From: an uncultured Succinivibrio sp.
GTDB taxonomy: Bacteria; Pseudomonadota; Gammaproteobacteria; Enterobacterales; Succinivibrionaceae
Length of the DNA: 64,000 nt
Direction of reading: 5' to 3'
Assembly (NCBI GenBank): GCA_934218695.1
Contig: CAKQDA010000001.1
Coordinates: forward strand, 1 to 64,000
Shown: one piece after another, positions 1-8,434 of the stretch
How the letters are laid out: the number at the start of each line of letters is the position of its first letter
How positions within the stretch are numbered: the first letter of the stretch is position 1
The notes under the pieces: model-generated
Database searches by the model: none
What the model saw: the letters and a program-made list of their open reading frames with translations, nothing else
What the model was told of the DNA's origin: nothing
Program-made: the position numbers and the translations under genes

Positions 1-795
1 GATGCCTCCACATCAGGTCATGCTCTCTATGAATATTTAGGCTACCTTACAGATAAAGACACTCAGAAGATGCAGGATTTAATTGACGGTAAGACAATAA
101 GTTTCAGTCTCAATGACTCCATGAACTAGGACTGTTTATCTCTGCACAATCCTGATGACTTCTGGTCACTGCTTCTGCATACAGGATATTTAACCTTAGA
201 CTGGGATAAGACAACAGAAGAAGAACTCAAGAAAGACGGTCAAACTAATAAAGACGTCTTTGCAAGAATACCAAATCTGAAAATCAGAGAATGTTTTATA
301 AGCAATATTCAGAACAGATTTAATACAGAGATAGCTCCTAACAGTGTTTCTGATGAAATAGCCAGTGCTCTTTTAGACGGTAACAGCAGTTTTGTAAAAA
401 CAAAGTTGCGAGAGATTTTAAAGAGATTCATCTCCATAAGAGACTGTGCCACAAAAGCTCCTCATGAAAACTACTACCACGGTTTTCTAAACGGACTCTT
501 TTCTAACTGCTCTAAGGGATTCTTTTCTGAATACCACTCCAATTGTGAAGCAGGAGACGGGTATGCAGACATCAGCTTTACAGATGCCTATTCAGAAAAA
601 GCGGTAATCATTGAAATTAAACATACAACTTCAGTTTCAAAGCTTATAGATCTCAGTGATGAGGCTGTAGGTCAAATTACTAAAAAGAATTACGCAGAGT
701 CTTTTATGGAAAACAAATTTGTTCAGAGCATCTATGCCTATGGAATTGCGTTTTCAGGAAAGAACTGCTACATCACCTGTAATAAAATGAAATAG
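1..795 (+). pseudogene. AAA-ATPase-like / PD-(D/E)XK (DUF1703-type) protein, 3' part, interrupted
   Basis: Frame 1 is open from the window edge to the TAG at 793-795 except for an in-frame TAG at 127-129. The text on both sides of this stop reads as one protein: the part after it contains FWSLLLHTGYLTLDW, typical of the linker in AAA-ATPase-like (pfam09820) proteins. The last 130 codons hold a PD-(D/E)XK-like nuclease core (YADISFTDAY, then AVIIEIKHT with the E-x-K pair) and end like DUF1703 domains (VGQITKKNYAESF, YGIAFSGKNCYI). The stop could be a point mutation of a sense codon. The 5' part lies outside the window. A second decayed member of the family is at 52691-53596. Reinitiation at the TTG at 406 could still yield the nuclease-like domain alone. 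The family's function is not settled. Confidence 0.75.
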
Positions 796-845
796 ATGTA
801 TCTTTTATTGTGATTTCAGAGACTCAATACGGTCAGAGATAAAGA

Positions 846-1040
846 TTAAATCTCTGCTATTATTTTTTTTATCATTTCAACGGATGTGCAGTTTTTGATT
901 TCAACAGAAAATTCTGAACACCCACAGTCGACATAAACTCTGTCTCCTCTTAATGTCAGGTTTACGTCATCTTCTGTAGCCAGAAACAGTACTTTGCTTA
1001 AGAGTTTCAGGATTTCATCCTTTTTTTCAAGATCTGTCAT
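846..1040 (-). CDS. small hypothetical protein (64 aa)
   Basis: A 64-codon reading frame running toward the pseudogene at 1-795. The protein begins MTDLEKKDEILKLLSKVL and ends with a mixed hydrophobic/charged stretch containing DRVYVDCGCSEFSVEI. It has no signal peptide or membrane segment. The composition looks like a small folded alpha/beta protein rather than random translation, but I recognise no family. A weak GGA lies about 8 bases before the ATG. It stands alone, with ydiJ diverging about 265 bases away. It may be real or spurious. Confidence 0.45.
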   Translation of the reverse strand: MTDLEKKDEILKLLSKVLFLATEDDVNLTLRGDRVYVDCGCSEFSVEIKNCTSVEMIKKIIAEI

Positions 1041-1305
1041 TTTATAATCCGCCGAAGACAGGTTTGACCTCTATTTTATTCAATGCACAATTTTATTAGG
1101 ATTATTTTACTTACCATATGCTAACTACTCTCCATATTGGTGAGAATTTAATGGTTATTATCTAATAGAGCCATTGTCTTCAAAATCATTTACAATGTCT
1201 GAATGATAAAACTTTGTAAATGATCTGAAACTGTTTCAAATCACATTCTGTATACAAAATAAGTATAAAAGCAAACGAAAAGAAATTTACCAAAGAGGCT
1301 AGCAA

Positions 1306-4300
1306 ATGATCCCTAAAATATCTGACCTTCCACAGTTAGATCCTGTTTATGCACAATATCTGAATGCGCTAAAAGCATCTGGCTTTAAAGGAGATGTTGA
1401 AAGCTCACATGCATCAAGACTGCTGGTTGCCACAGATAATTCTGTATATCAGAGAATGCCTCAGGGGGTAATTTTTCCAAAAGATAACGAAGATATCTCA
1501 AAAGCCTTAAAGCTAAGAGCCACACCTGTCTTTGAGCGCCTTGTCATCACCCCAAGAGGTGGCGGTACAGGAACCAACGGTCAGTCTTTAAATGACGGAA
1601 TTACCATTGACTGTTCACGCTACATGAAGAACACATCTGACTTTGATGCTGAGAAAAGAGAAATCTATGCACAGTCTGGTGTTATCAAAGATGAATTAAA
1701 CGAATTTCTAAAACCATACGGACTGTTCTTTTCTCCTGAACTGTCCACATCAAGCAGAGCCTGTCTGGGTGGTATGATAAGTAATGATGCTGCAGGTCAG
1801 GGCTCATTGCGCTATGGCAGAACCTCAACCCACATTAAAGATGTAACAGTGGTTTTAGCTGACGGCACAATTACAACATTTGGTCCTGTAAGTGGAGAGA
1901 AACTTAAGGAATGCCTTGAAAAAGACGGGCTTGAAGGTGATATCTATCGTGGCTGCTATGCTCTGCTAAAAGACAATCGAGATGAGATTGAAAAGATCTT
2001 TCCTAAATTAAACCGTTTCATGACAGGTTATGATCTGGACCATTCATATGATCCAGAAACTGATACTTTAAATCTGGCCCGCCTTATCTGCGGTGCTGAA
2101 GGTACACTGGCTGTTATCTGCGGTGCCACCCTTGATCTGACCAGAATACCTGATTTCAGGGAACTTATGGTTGTAAAGTATGAGAACTTTGACAGTGCCC
2201 TGCGACATGCTGTTGATCTTATTGATGCCGGGGTTTTCTCAGTGGAAACTGTTGATTCCAGAGTTTTGTCACTTGCAAAAAAGGATACTGTCTGGTCTTC
2301 AGTAAAGGATTATATCCACGAGGTTGAAGGTCATGAGATTCTGGGGATCAACATTGTAGAGTTCAACGGTTATGATTCGGCAGCAGAAAGCGGCAAGCTT
2401 GAAAAGATATTTGAAGCTGTACAGAAGAAGTCAGAGACTTTTGAAAACGGTATTTTAGGTGCACAGCTTGCAAAAACACCTGAGGCTGTCAGTGCCATTT
2501 ACGGTATGCGTAAAAAGGCTGTCGGTCTGCTCGGAGCTGCAGCAGGAGACAAGAAACTTGTGGCATTTACTGAAGATACAGTAGTTCCCCCAAGAAATCT
2601 TGCTGACTACATTCTTGAATTCAGAGCTCTTTTAGACTCACTGAATGTCACCTACGGTATGTTCGGTCACGTTGACACCGGTTTAATGCATGTCCGTCCA
2701 GCTCTCGATCTCACAACAGACGAGGACAGAAAAAAACTTGTTACCATTTCAAACAGGGTAGTAGAGCTTGTAAACAAATATCAGGGCCAGATGTGGGGTG
2801 AGCATGGACGTGGGTACCGCTCATGCTTCGGTGAGGTTTTCTTTAAGACTCTGTATCCTGTAGCCCGCAGGGTAAAGGCTCTTTTTGATGCCAGAAATAT
2901 TTTAAATCCAGGCAAAATCTGTGTACCTTATGGTAATGAGTCCGACAGAATTGTCTCTATTGACTCTTTAATGAGAGGTGATCTGGACAGAACAGTCCCA
3001 CTTACTGTAAGGCAGTCCTTTAAGGGAGCTGTAAGCTGTAATGGCAACGGTCAGTGTTTCAGCTATCAGACCAGTGCTCTGATGTGTCCTAGCTACCGCT
3101 ATACTAAAAATCATATCCGTTCACCTAAAGGTTTCAGTGAGCTGATGCGCGAATGGATGAGACTGATGAATGACAGAGGGTATAACATTGCCTCAGAGGA
3201 AGTTTCCTTGATGACATCATCACCAAATCCTGTAAACTTTATAAGGCGCATAATCAATACTCTTACCTCAAGAAAGGAAGATTTCTCAACAGAGTATCTT
3301 AAGAATATACAGACCTGTCTTTCATGCAAGTCATGCAAGAGTATCTGTCCTGCCCATGTAAATGCTGCAGATATGAACTCCCGTTTCCTTGCACTGTACT
3401 ACAGCCGTTATCTGCGTCCTTTAATGGATATGCTGATTTTAAATGCTGAGTTTACACTGCCTTTAATGGCAAAAATGCCAAAGCTGTCCAATGCTTTTTT
3501 GAGTAACAGTCTGATTAGGACACTGACTAAAAAGATCTTTGGTTTTGTGGATATCCCGTTATTCAGCGTAAAGACCTTCCATAGTGAATGTCAGGACAGC
3601 GGTTTTGAAATTCTGACTGCCGAAAAGGCAGCAAAATCAGATTATGAGGTGATTATTGTCACCGATCCGTTTACTGTAAGCTATGAGGCGCACGGTCTGA
3701 TTGCTATGGCTTCTTTTATGAGAAACCTTGGCTATAAGGTGGCATTCCTTAGAGCTTATGTAAACGGCAAGATAAAAGTTATCCGCGGTCAGAGAAGAAG
3801 TTTTGTTCACTATGCTGCAAAACAGGCTGCAAGACTTGAGGCTATTGCCAAGACCGGTAAGTCCCTTGTAGGTTACGATCCTGCCCTGACTATCTGTTAC
3901 CGAGACGAGTATACCCAGATGTTAGGAGACAGAAGAGGGAATTTTGATGTCAAACTCCCTGAAGAGTGGTTAAACGAACAGTTTGGTACAGAGCTTTTTG
4001 TCGAGCGTTTTGCAAAAATCAGAGATAGGGTTGAAAAGGTTGCCCGTACTTCAGAGTTTAAGGATCCTTACTACCTGTTTACACACTGCACTGAAAGAGC
4101 CCTTGTAACACAGTCTCCTGTACTGTGGCAGACTCTGATGCAGCACTTTTTCATCAGTGTAATTCCTGAAAACGTAGCCTGCTGCGGAATGGCAGGTCTG
4201 TTTGGACATATTGCTAAAAATCATGACGAAACCTATGCAGTCTATGAGAAAAACTGGAAGGGTAAAATTCAGTCCCACGATTTCAAGCACTGTCTTATTA

Positions 4301-4401
4301 CAGGTTTCAGCTGCCGTTCTCAGGTACACAGAATGGAAGGTAAAGAAGCGGTGCATCCATTGTTTGTATTAAATGATTTGCTCAATAAAGCTCTGAAATA
4401 A
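1306..4401 (+). CDS. ydiJ: FAD-linked oxidase / Fe-S protein, YdiJ-type D-2-hydroxyglutarate dehydrogenase
   Basis: At 1031 aa it has the length and domain order of E. coli YdiJ, a flavoprotein that oxidises D-2-hydroxyglutarate. The N-terminal half is a FAD-binding PCMH/VAO fold (VITPRGGGTGTNGQSL near residue 85, LGGMISNDAAGQGSLRYGR near 160) followed by an FAD-oxidase C domain ending RNILNPGKIC near 540. Then comes the ferredoxin-like part: a first Cys cluster SCNGNGQCF...MCPSY near 575-595 and a second CLSCKSCKSICP near 670. A CCG-type heterodisulfide-reductase-like C-terminus (ACCGMAGLFGH) follows. The ATG is preceded by AGAGG. The stop overlaps the next gene as TAATG, indicating translational coupling. 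Substrate assignment rests on the E. coli homologue. Confidence 0.9.
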   Translation: MIPKISDLPQLDPVYAQYLNALKASGFKGDVESSHASRLLVATDNSVYQRMPQGVIFPKDNEDISKALKLRATPVFERLVITPRGGGTGTNGQSLNDGITIDCSRYMKNTSDFDAEKREIYAQSGVIKDELNEFLKPYGLFFSPELSTSSRACLGGMISNDAAGQGSLRYGRTSTHIKDVTVVLADGTITTFGPVSGEKLKECLEKDGLEGDIYRGCYALLKDNRDEIEKIFPKLNRFMTGYDLDHSYDPETDTLNLARLICGAEGTLAVICGATLDLTRIPDFRELMVVKYENFDSALRHAVDLIDAGVFSVETVDSRVLSLAKKDTVWSSVKDYIHEVEGHEILGINIVEFNGYDSAAESGKLEKIFEAVQKKSETFENGILGAQLAKTPEAVSAIYGMRKKAVGLLGAAAGDKKLVAFTEDTVVPPRNLADYILEFRALLDSLNVTYGMFGHVDTGLMHVRPALDLTTDEDRKKLVTISNRVVELVNKYQGQMWGEHGRGYRSCFGEVFFKTLYPVARRVKALFDARNILNPGKICVPYGNESDRIVSIDSLMRGDLDRTVPLTVRQSFKGAVSCNGNGQCFSYQTSALMCPSYRYTKNHIRSPKGFSELMREWMRLMNDRGYNIASEEVSLMTSSPNPVNFIRRIINTLTSRKEDFSTEYLKNIQTCLSCKSCKSICPAHVNAADMNSRFLALYYSRYLRPLMDMLILNAEFTLPLMAKMPKLSNAFLSNSLIRTLTKKIFGFVDIPLFSVKTFHSECQDSGFEILTAEKAAKSDYEVIIVTDPFTVSYEAHGLIAMASFMRNLGYKVAFLRAYVNGKIKVIRGQRRSFVHYAAKQAARLEAIAKTGKSLVGYDPALTICYRDEYTQMLGDRRGNFDVKLPEEWLNEQFGTELFVERFAKIRDRVEKVARTSEFKDPYYLFTHCTERALVTQSPVLWQTLMQHFFISVIPENVACCGMAGLFGHIAKNHDETYAVYEKNWKGKIQSHDFKHCLITGFSCRSQVHRMEGKEAVHPLFVLNDLLNKALK

Positions 4402-4910
4402 TGAATTTTAAAGAACTCTCTGCCTATATTTTCGGAAGCACGATACTGTTTGTAGCTCTGCCTTGCCTGATGATTTACCTTGGAGTAAATTATCCGTATG
4501 ACTTCATGCCCACAGGTCTGCAAAGCAGTATCTTTGGAGCGGTATGCTCTGCTGTAGGACTTTTTTTTGTGATCTGGTCTAATTATGCACTGATCACAAA
4601 AGGGCATGGCGGTGCCGTTGTTCTTGGAAAAATAAAATTATCAAGGCAGACAGATCGTCTTGTGACAGAAGGACCCTATTCTTTATGCAGAAATCCTATG
4701 CATATGGGAGTTGTACTGTTTTATTTAGGCCTGTGTTGTGCTATAAATTCACTTATAACTTTGGTGATCCCTTGTCTGTTTTTAATCTTTGCCCAGATAG
4801 TGGCTGTCTATATTGATGAGCCGAGACTTAAAAGAGATTTTCCTGAAGAATATTCACAATGGGTACAAAAAGTGCCTCAAAGGTTCTGGCCAAAACCTAA
4901 AAAAGGCTGA
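4401..4910 (+). CDS. isoprenylcysteine carboxyl methyltransferase-like / phospholipid methyltransferase family membrane protein
   Basis: A 169-aa integral membrane protein with about four hydrophobic segments (near residues 10-30, 45-65, 105-120 and 120-140). The C-terminal half carries the ICMT/PEMT signature: GPYSLCRNPMHMGVVLFYLG, then a hydrophobic hairpin, then DEPRLKRDFPEEYSQWVQKVPQRFWP. In this fold the RNP-x-H/Y and E-P...Y motifs bind S-adenosylmethionine. The substrate is unknown; bacterial members act on lipids or small thiols. The ATG overlaps the ydiJ stop (TAATG), and ilvI follows after 18 bases, so the three genes may be co-transcribed. Confidence 0.75.
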   Translation: MNFKELSAYIFGSTILFVALPCLMIYLGVNYPYDFMPTGLQSSIFGAVCSAVGLFFVIWSNYALITKGHGGAVVLGKIKLSRQTDRLVTEGPYSLCRNPMHMGVVLFYLGLCCAINSLITLVIPCLFLIFAQIVAVYIDEPRLKRDFPEEYSQWVQKVPQRFWPKPKKG

Positions 4911-4928
4911 TTGTAAAAGGAGATTTTC

Positions 4929-6641
4929 ATGACCATGATGTCGGGCGCACAGATGGTGGTGCGCACCTTAGAAGATTTAGGTGTTGATCGTTTATTTGGT
5001 TATCCTGGCGGAGCCGTGCTCGATATTTATGATGCACTGCTCGAGTCTTCAAAGATTAAACACATTCTTGGACGTCATGAGCAGGGTGTTGCCCATGCCG
5101 CCGACGGTTACGCAAGAGCAACCGGAAAAGTCGGTGTCTGTCTGGTTACCTCAGGTCCTGGCGCTACCAATACTGTAACTTCAATTGCCACAGCCTATAT
5201 GGATTCCATTCCCATGGTTGTGCTCACAGGTCAGGTAGGCACTCCGCTTATCGGTTCTGATGCCTTCCAGGAGGTTGATACCGTAGGTATCACAAGACCT
5301 ATTGTAAAGCACTCATACCTGTGTCAGTGCGCACTGGATATTCCAAAGTACATAAGACAGGCTTTCTATCTTGCCTCATCTGGAAGACCTGGTCCTGTAG
5401 TCGTTGATATTCCAAAGGATTGTGTAAGACCTTCACTGCGTTTTGAGTATCCTGAACAGTCAGGTCCTGTCAAGCTGAGATCATACAATCCTACAATGCA
5501 GGGTCACCGCGGACAGGTAAAGAGAGCTGCAAAACTTCTGGCTGAAGCAAATCATCCAGTAATGCTCATAGGTGGTGGTGCACAGCTTTCAGGAGCTATC
5601 GAAGAGGTCCGTTCAGTTGCCCGCCGCTTTAATGTGCCTGTAACCTCAACTTTGATGGGTCTTGGTGTATATCCTGGCACTGACAGACAGTTCCTCGGTA
5701 TGCTGGGTATGCACGGCACCTATGAGGCCAACCTTGCCATGGATAAGGCTGATCTTGTGTTTGCTGTGGGCTGCCGCTTTGATGATCGTGTAACCAACAA
5801 TCTTGCAAAATTCTGTCCTGCCGCCAAAATTGTTCACATTGACATTGATCCTGCCTCTATTTCAAAGACAGTAAATGCTGACATACCTATTGTTGGTGAT
5901 GCAAAGACTGTATTAAATCAGTTTATTGATGCCTTCAATGAGTTTGATCTGCATGAGAACGAATCTGCCATGAAGCAGTGGTGGAGTGAAATTGAAAAGT
6001 GGCGCCATATTGACTGTCTGAACTACCGTCATGACGAGAAACTGATTCAGCCTCAGGAAATTATTGAGACTGTATATAAGGCAACTGACGGCAAAGCCAT
6101 CATTGCAACCGATGTCGGTCAGCACCAGATGTTTGCAGCCTTATACTATAAGTTCGATGAGCCACGCCACCTGTTAACATCAGGCGGTTTAGGCACTATG
6201 GGATATGGTTTCCCTGCTGCAATCGGTGCCAAGGTCGGAGAACCGGACAAGGAAGTATGCCTGTTTACAGGTGACGGTTCATTCCAGATGAACATTCAGG
6301 AGCTGTCAACCTGTCTTGAGTTTGGTATTCCTGTCAAAATCTTTATCCTTGACAACCACACCCTGGGTATGGTCCGTCAGTGGCAGAAGATGTTCTATCA
6401 CGGACACATAAGCTCAACCAACCTCAATTCAAATCCTGACTTTGTCGCACTGGCAAAAGCCTATGGACATGAAGGCATCAGAATTGAAGATCCAAAGGAT
6501 CTTGAGTCAGGTGTAAAGAAAGCTTTAGCCATGAAGGATAAGCTTGTGATTGTGGATATCGTCTGCAACACTGATGCAAAGGTTCTGCCTATGCAGCAGA
6601 TGGGTGGCAGTATGTCAGACATGTTCCTGAATGAGGATTAG
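4929..6641 (+). CDS. ilvI: acetolactate synthase, large catalytic subunit (copy 1)
   Basis: The 570-aa thiamine-diphosphate enzyme condenses two pyruvates (or pyruvate and 2-oxobutyrate) in the first common step of valine, leucine and isoleucine synthesis. Visible motifs are FGYPGGAVLDIYDAL near residue 25 and GRHEQGVAHAADGYARATG with the catalytic Glu near 50. Also present are the central FAD domain, GGLGTMGYGFPAAIGAK, and the ThDP/Mg motif GDGSFQMNIQELSTC near 450. A good AAGGAG lies 7 bases before the first ATG; a second ATG 6 bases on is a possible alternative start. The regulatory subunit gene follows directly. It is clearly paralogous to the gene at 8435-10159, differing mostly at surface positions. 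Confidence 0.96.
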   Translation: MTMMSGAQMVVRTLEDLGVDRLFGYPGGAVLDIYDALLESSKIKHILGRHEQGVAHAADGYARATGKVGVCLVTSGPGATNTVTSIATAYMDSIPMVVLTGQVGTPLIGSDAFQEVDTVGITRPIVKHSYLCQCALDIPKYIRQAFYLASSGRPGPVVVDIPKDCVRPSLRFEYPEQSGPVKLRSYNPTMQGHRGQVKRAAKLLAEANHPVMLIGGGAQLSGAIEEVRSVARRFNVPVTSTLMGLGVYPGTDRQFLGMLGMHGTYEANLAMDKADLVFAVGCRFDDRVTNNLAKFCPAAKIVHIDIDPASISKTVNADIPIVGDAKTVLNQFIDAFNEFDLHENESAMKQWWSEIEKWRHIDCLNYRHDEKLIQPQEIIETVYKATDGKAIIATDVGQHQMFAALYYKFDEPRHLLTSGGLGTMGYGFPAAIGAKVGEPDKEVCLFTGDGSFQMNIQELSTCLEFGIPVKIFILDNHTLGMVRQWQKMFYHGHISSTNLNSNPDFVALAKAYGHEGIRIEDPKDLESGVKKALAMKDKLVIVDIVCNTDAKVLPMQQMGGSMSDMFLNED

Positions 6642-6642
6642 T

Positions 6643-7146
6643 ATGCGCCAGGTTATTTCAATTTTACTAGAAAACGAAGCCGGAGCCCTGTCAAGAGTTG
6701 TGGGCCTTTTCTCTCAGCGCGGATACAACATTGAGAATATCACCGCAGCTCCAACCGAGGATAAGTCAATCTCAAGGATCACTATTCTTACTGAAGGTGA
6801 CGGCTCTGTGGTTGAGCGAATTACCAAACAGCTTCACAAACTGGTTAATGTCATCAAGGTGTCAAGTCAGCAGGACAACTCCTGCGACATCGTTGAGCGT
6901 GAGATCCTGTTTGTTAAAGTTCAGGCTGTGGGCCATACCTTAAGAGAGGAAATCAAGACTCTGTGTGATATCTTCAAGGCCGAAATTGTGGATATTACTC
7001 CTGAACTGTATATTCTGCAGTTTGTGAACACCTCATTTGAGGTCGACAGATTCCTGAAGGCCGTCTCTGAGCAGGCTGAGGTCATTGAGACTGTGCGCTC
7101 GGGTGTGTGCGGTATCTTCAGAGGCGAGCATTCACTGCATTCATAA
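6643..7146 (+). CDS. ilvH: acetolactate synthase, small regulatory subunit (copy 1)
   Basis: The 167-aa regulatory partner of the preceding large subunit has an N-terminal ACT domain (VISILLENEAGALSRVVGLF, QRGYNIENI, around residues 3-35) that binds valine in E. coli IlvH. It ends with a second ACT-like half finishing ETVRSGVCGIFRG. I chose the ATG at 6643, one base after the ilvI stop: it gives the family's usual MRQVIS... start and has GAGG six bases upstream. An in-frame ATG at 6631 inside ilvI would add four residues and looks unlikely. A strong terminator follows at 7165-7188. Confidence 0.95.
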   Translation: MRQVISILLENEAGALSRVVGLFSQRGYNIENITAAPTEDKSISRITILTEGDGSVVERITKQLHKLVNVIKVSSQQDNSCDIVEREILFVKVQAVGHTLREEIKTLCDIFKAEIVDITPELYILQFVNTSFEVDRFLKAVSEQAEVIETVRSGVCGIFRGEHSLHS

Positions 7147-7164
7147 TACAGAGTATGATTAGTT

Positions 7165-7188
7165 GAGCCTCGCAGTGCGAGGCTTTTT
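7165..7188 (+). terminator. rho-independent terminator of ilvIH copy 1
   Basis: A perfect 7-bp stem GCCTCGC / GCGAGGC with a 3-base loop is followed by five T. It lies between ilvH and the SUFU gene, whose ATG is only 6 bases past the T-run. Confidence 0.88.
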
Positions 7189-7193
7189 AAATT

Positions 7194-8210
7194 ATGACAG
7201 AGCAAGAATTTTTTAAATATAAATCAGAGCTTCTCCTACAGGTTGAAGCCCTTTATAAAAGTGATGAACTGTTTAAAATCATCGATCTTTTAGAAAACAG
7301 TGATCTTGATTTTGACCTGTGCATGGAACTTGTCAGAACCTATATCAATGCTGCTAACAGAACCTCTGATCCGTTCTCACTGTTTGAAAAGGCTCAAACA
7401 CTGCTAGACAGGTTCACTTTAGAGGGAAAGTCATCTGCTAAATACCATTTTTACAGAGGATATATTCTCTTTAAGAAAGGTCTTGTCTCAGACAGTCTTA
7501 TTCGTTTTGAAGAGGCTTTAAAACATGCTTCTGTTATGGACGGTATGCTTTTTTCCAACATTACCGTTATGATTGATAACGCAAAACGTCTTCTTGACAG
7601 AGCTGAGTTTAAAGGTCTTAATGAGGATGATTTTAAAGAGCTTTTATCTTTTACTGAAAAAACTTTTGGAAAGGCAAATCATCTGTGTGACTTCTCTCAT
7701 GTCTCACTCTATCAGATCCCGCCTACAGAAAAGCATGACTACAACCTGATTGTAAGTCTTGGTCTTAGCGGAAAGGATTGTGACAGACAGCATGAGAATA
7801 TTGAAGTGTGTCTTGCACTGCCAAAAGACTACAGATTTAATAAAGATTCAAAATCGGCATTTGAGATTTACATGTTAATTGAGATAATAAGCTATCTTAT
7901 TACAGAGAAAAATCCTGTGGGCTTTGGCTATTATCTTGAAAAGGAAAACGGCTTTTCAAAAAGGACTGCCTTTACTGGAGCTATGCTCTGTTCATTAGGA
8001 GAGTATCCTAAAGAGAGTCAGTCTGTTACATTGTCATCTGGTCGCAGTGTGAATTTCTATGAACTGCTGCCGTTGCGTCCTATGGAGCTGAATTTCAGAA
8101 AAACTCACAGTGCCCATGAGCTTCTGGAGCTATTTAAAAAACATCTCATAAAACTGACACCTTTTATCAGTACACGAGATGATGTCTGTCAGAGACTTAA
8201 TAAAGAGTAG
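7194..8210 (+). CDS. TPR-like / suppressor-of-fused (SUFU) domain protein
   Basis: 338 aa. Roughly residues 1-130 are helical with a tetratricopeptide look (KYHFYRGYILFKKGLVSDSLIRFEEALKHA, split here as a TPR-like pair). From about residue 165 the chain resembles the SUFU fold: VSLYQIPPTEKHDYNLIVSL, then GLSGKDCD, then EVCLALPKDY, and a C-terminal part with VNFYELLPLRPMELNF. Bacterial SUFU proteins often occur as immunity proteins of polymorphic toxins, but no toxin is seen nearby. The gene sits between two ilvIH copies. The only SD-like GAGG before its ATG is inside the preceding terminator stem, about 11 bases upstream. The function here is unknown. Confidence 0.6.
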   Translation: MTEQEFFKYKSELLLQVEALYKSDELFKIIDLLENSDLDFDLCMELVRTYINAANRTSDPFSLFEKAQTLLDRFTLEGKSSAKYHFYRGYILFKKGLVSDSLIRFEEALKHASVMDGMLFSNITVMIDNAKRLLDRAEFKGLNEDDFKELLSFTEKTFGKANHLCDFSHVSLYQIPPTEKHDYNLIVSLGLSGKDCDRQHENIEVCLALPKDYRFNKDSKSAFEIYMLIEIISYLITEKNPVGFGYYLEKENGFSKRTAFTGAMLCSLGEYPKESQSVTLSSGRSVNFYELLPLRPMELNFRKTHSAHELLELFKKHLIKLTPFISTRDDVCQRLNKE

Positions 8211-8235
8211 AATAACAGACTGTAATATTTAAAAA

Positions 8236-8253
8236 GTACTGAACGTTCAGTAC
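8236..8253. promoter_or_regulatory. perfect 18-bp palindrome, probable operator upstream of ilvIH copy 2
   Basis: GTACTGAACGTTCAGTAC reads identically on both strands. It lies about 200 bases upstream of the second ilvI and 20-30 bases before an AT-rich TATATT that could serve as a -10 box. The size and dyad symmetry fit a dimeric repressor site such as a TetR-type operator. The regulator is not identified. Confidence 0.5.
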
Positions 8254-8301
8254 GTAAAAGAATTTATATTTTACGGTAAGCGAAAAGAGGAGGCTGCAGC
8301 T

Positions 8302-8355
8302 ATGAAAAACCTACAGATCACAATTAACAATTGCTTACTGATGCGAGTGCGCTAA
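8302..8355 (+). CDS. possible 17-aa leader peptide before ilvIH copy 2
   Basis: ATG at 8302 follows a full-consensus AGGAGG (8288-8293) at 8 bases, far better than the SD of ilvI itself. It encodes MKNLQITINNCLLMRVR and stops at TAA 8353-8355. Six of 17 residues are Ile, Leu or Val, and Leu-Leu and Val codons lie near the end. That is suggestive of a translated regulatory leader for a branched-chain amino acid operon. I do not see a clear downstream terminator/antiterminator pair, so attenuation is only a guess. Confidence 0.35.
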   Translation: MKNLQITINNCLLMRVR

Positions 8356-8434
8356 TGACTGTTTGCAAAAATGCAGAATAAGTGAAAAGTCAGAGAATTT
8401 ACACAGGTTATAAAAATTTTAGAGATATAAAAAT

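Noticed and set aside
4051..4607. Minus-strand reading frames across the end of ydiJ and the methyltransferase gene
   Set aside because: They are shadows of well-supported plus-strand genes and show no family features.
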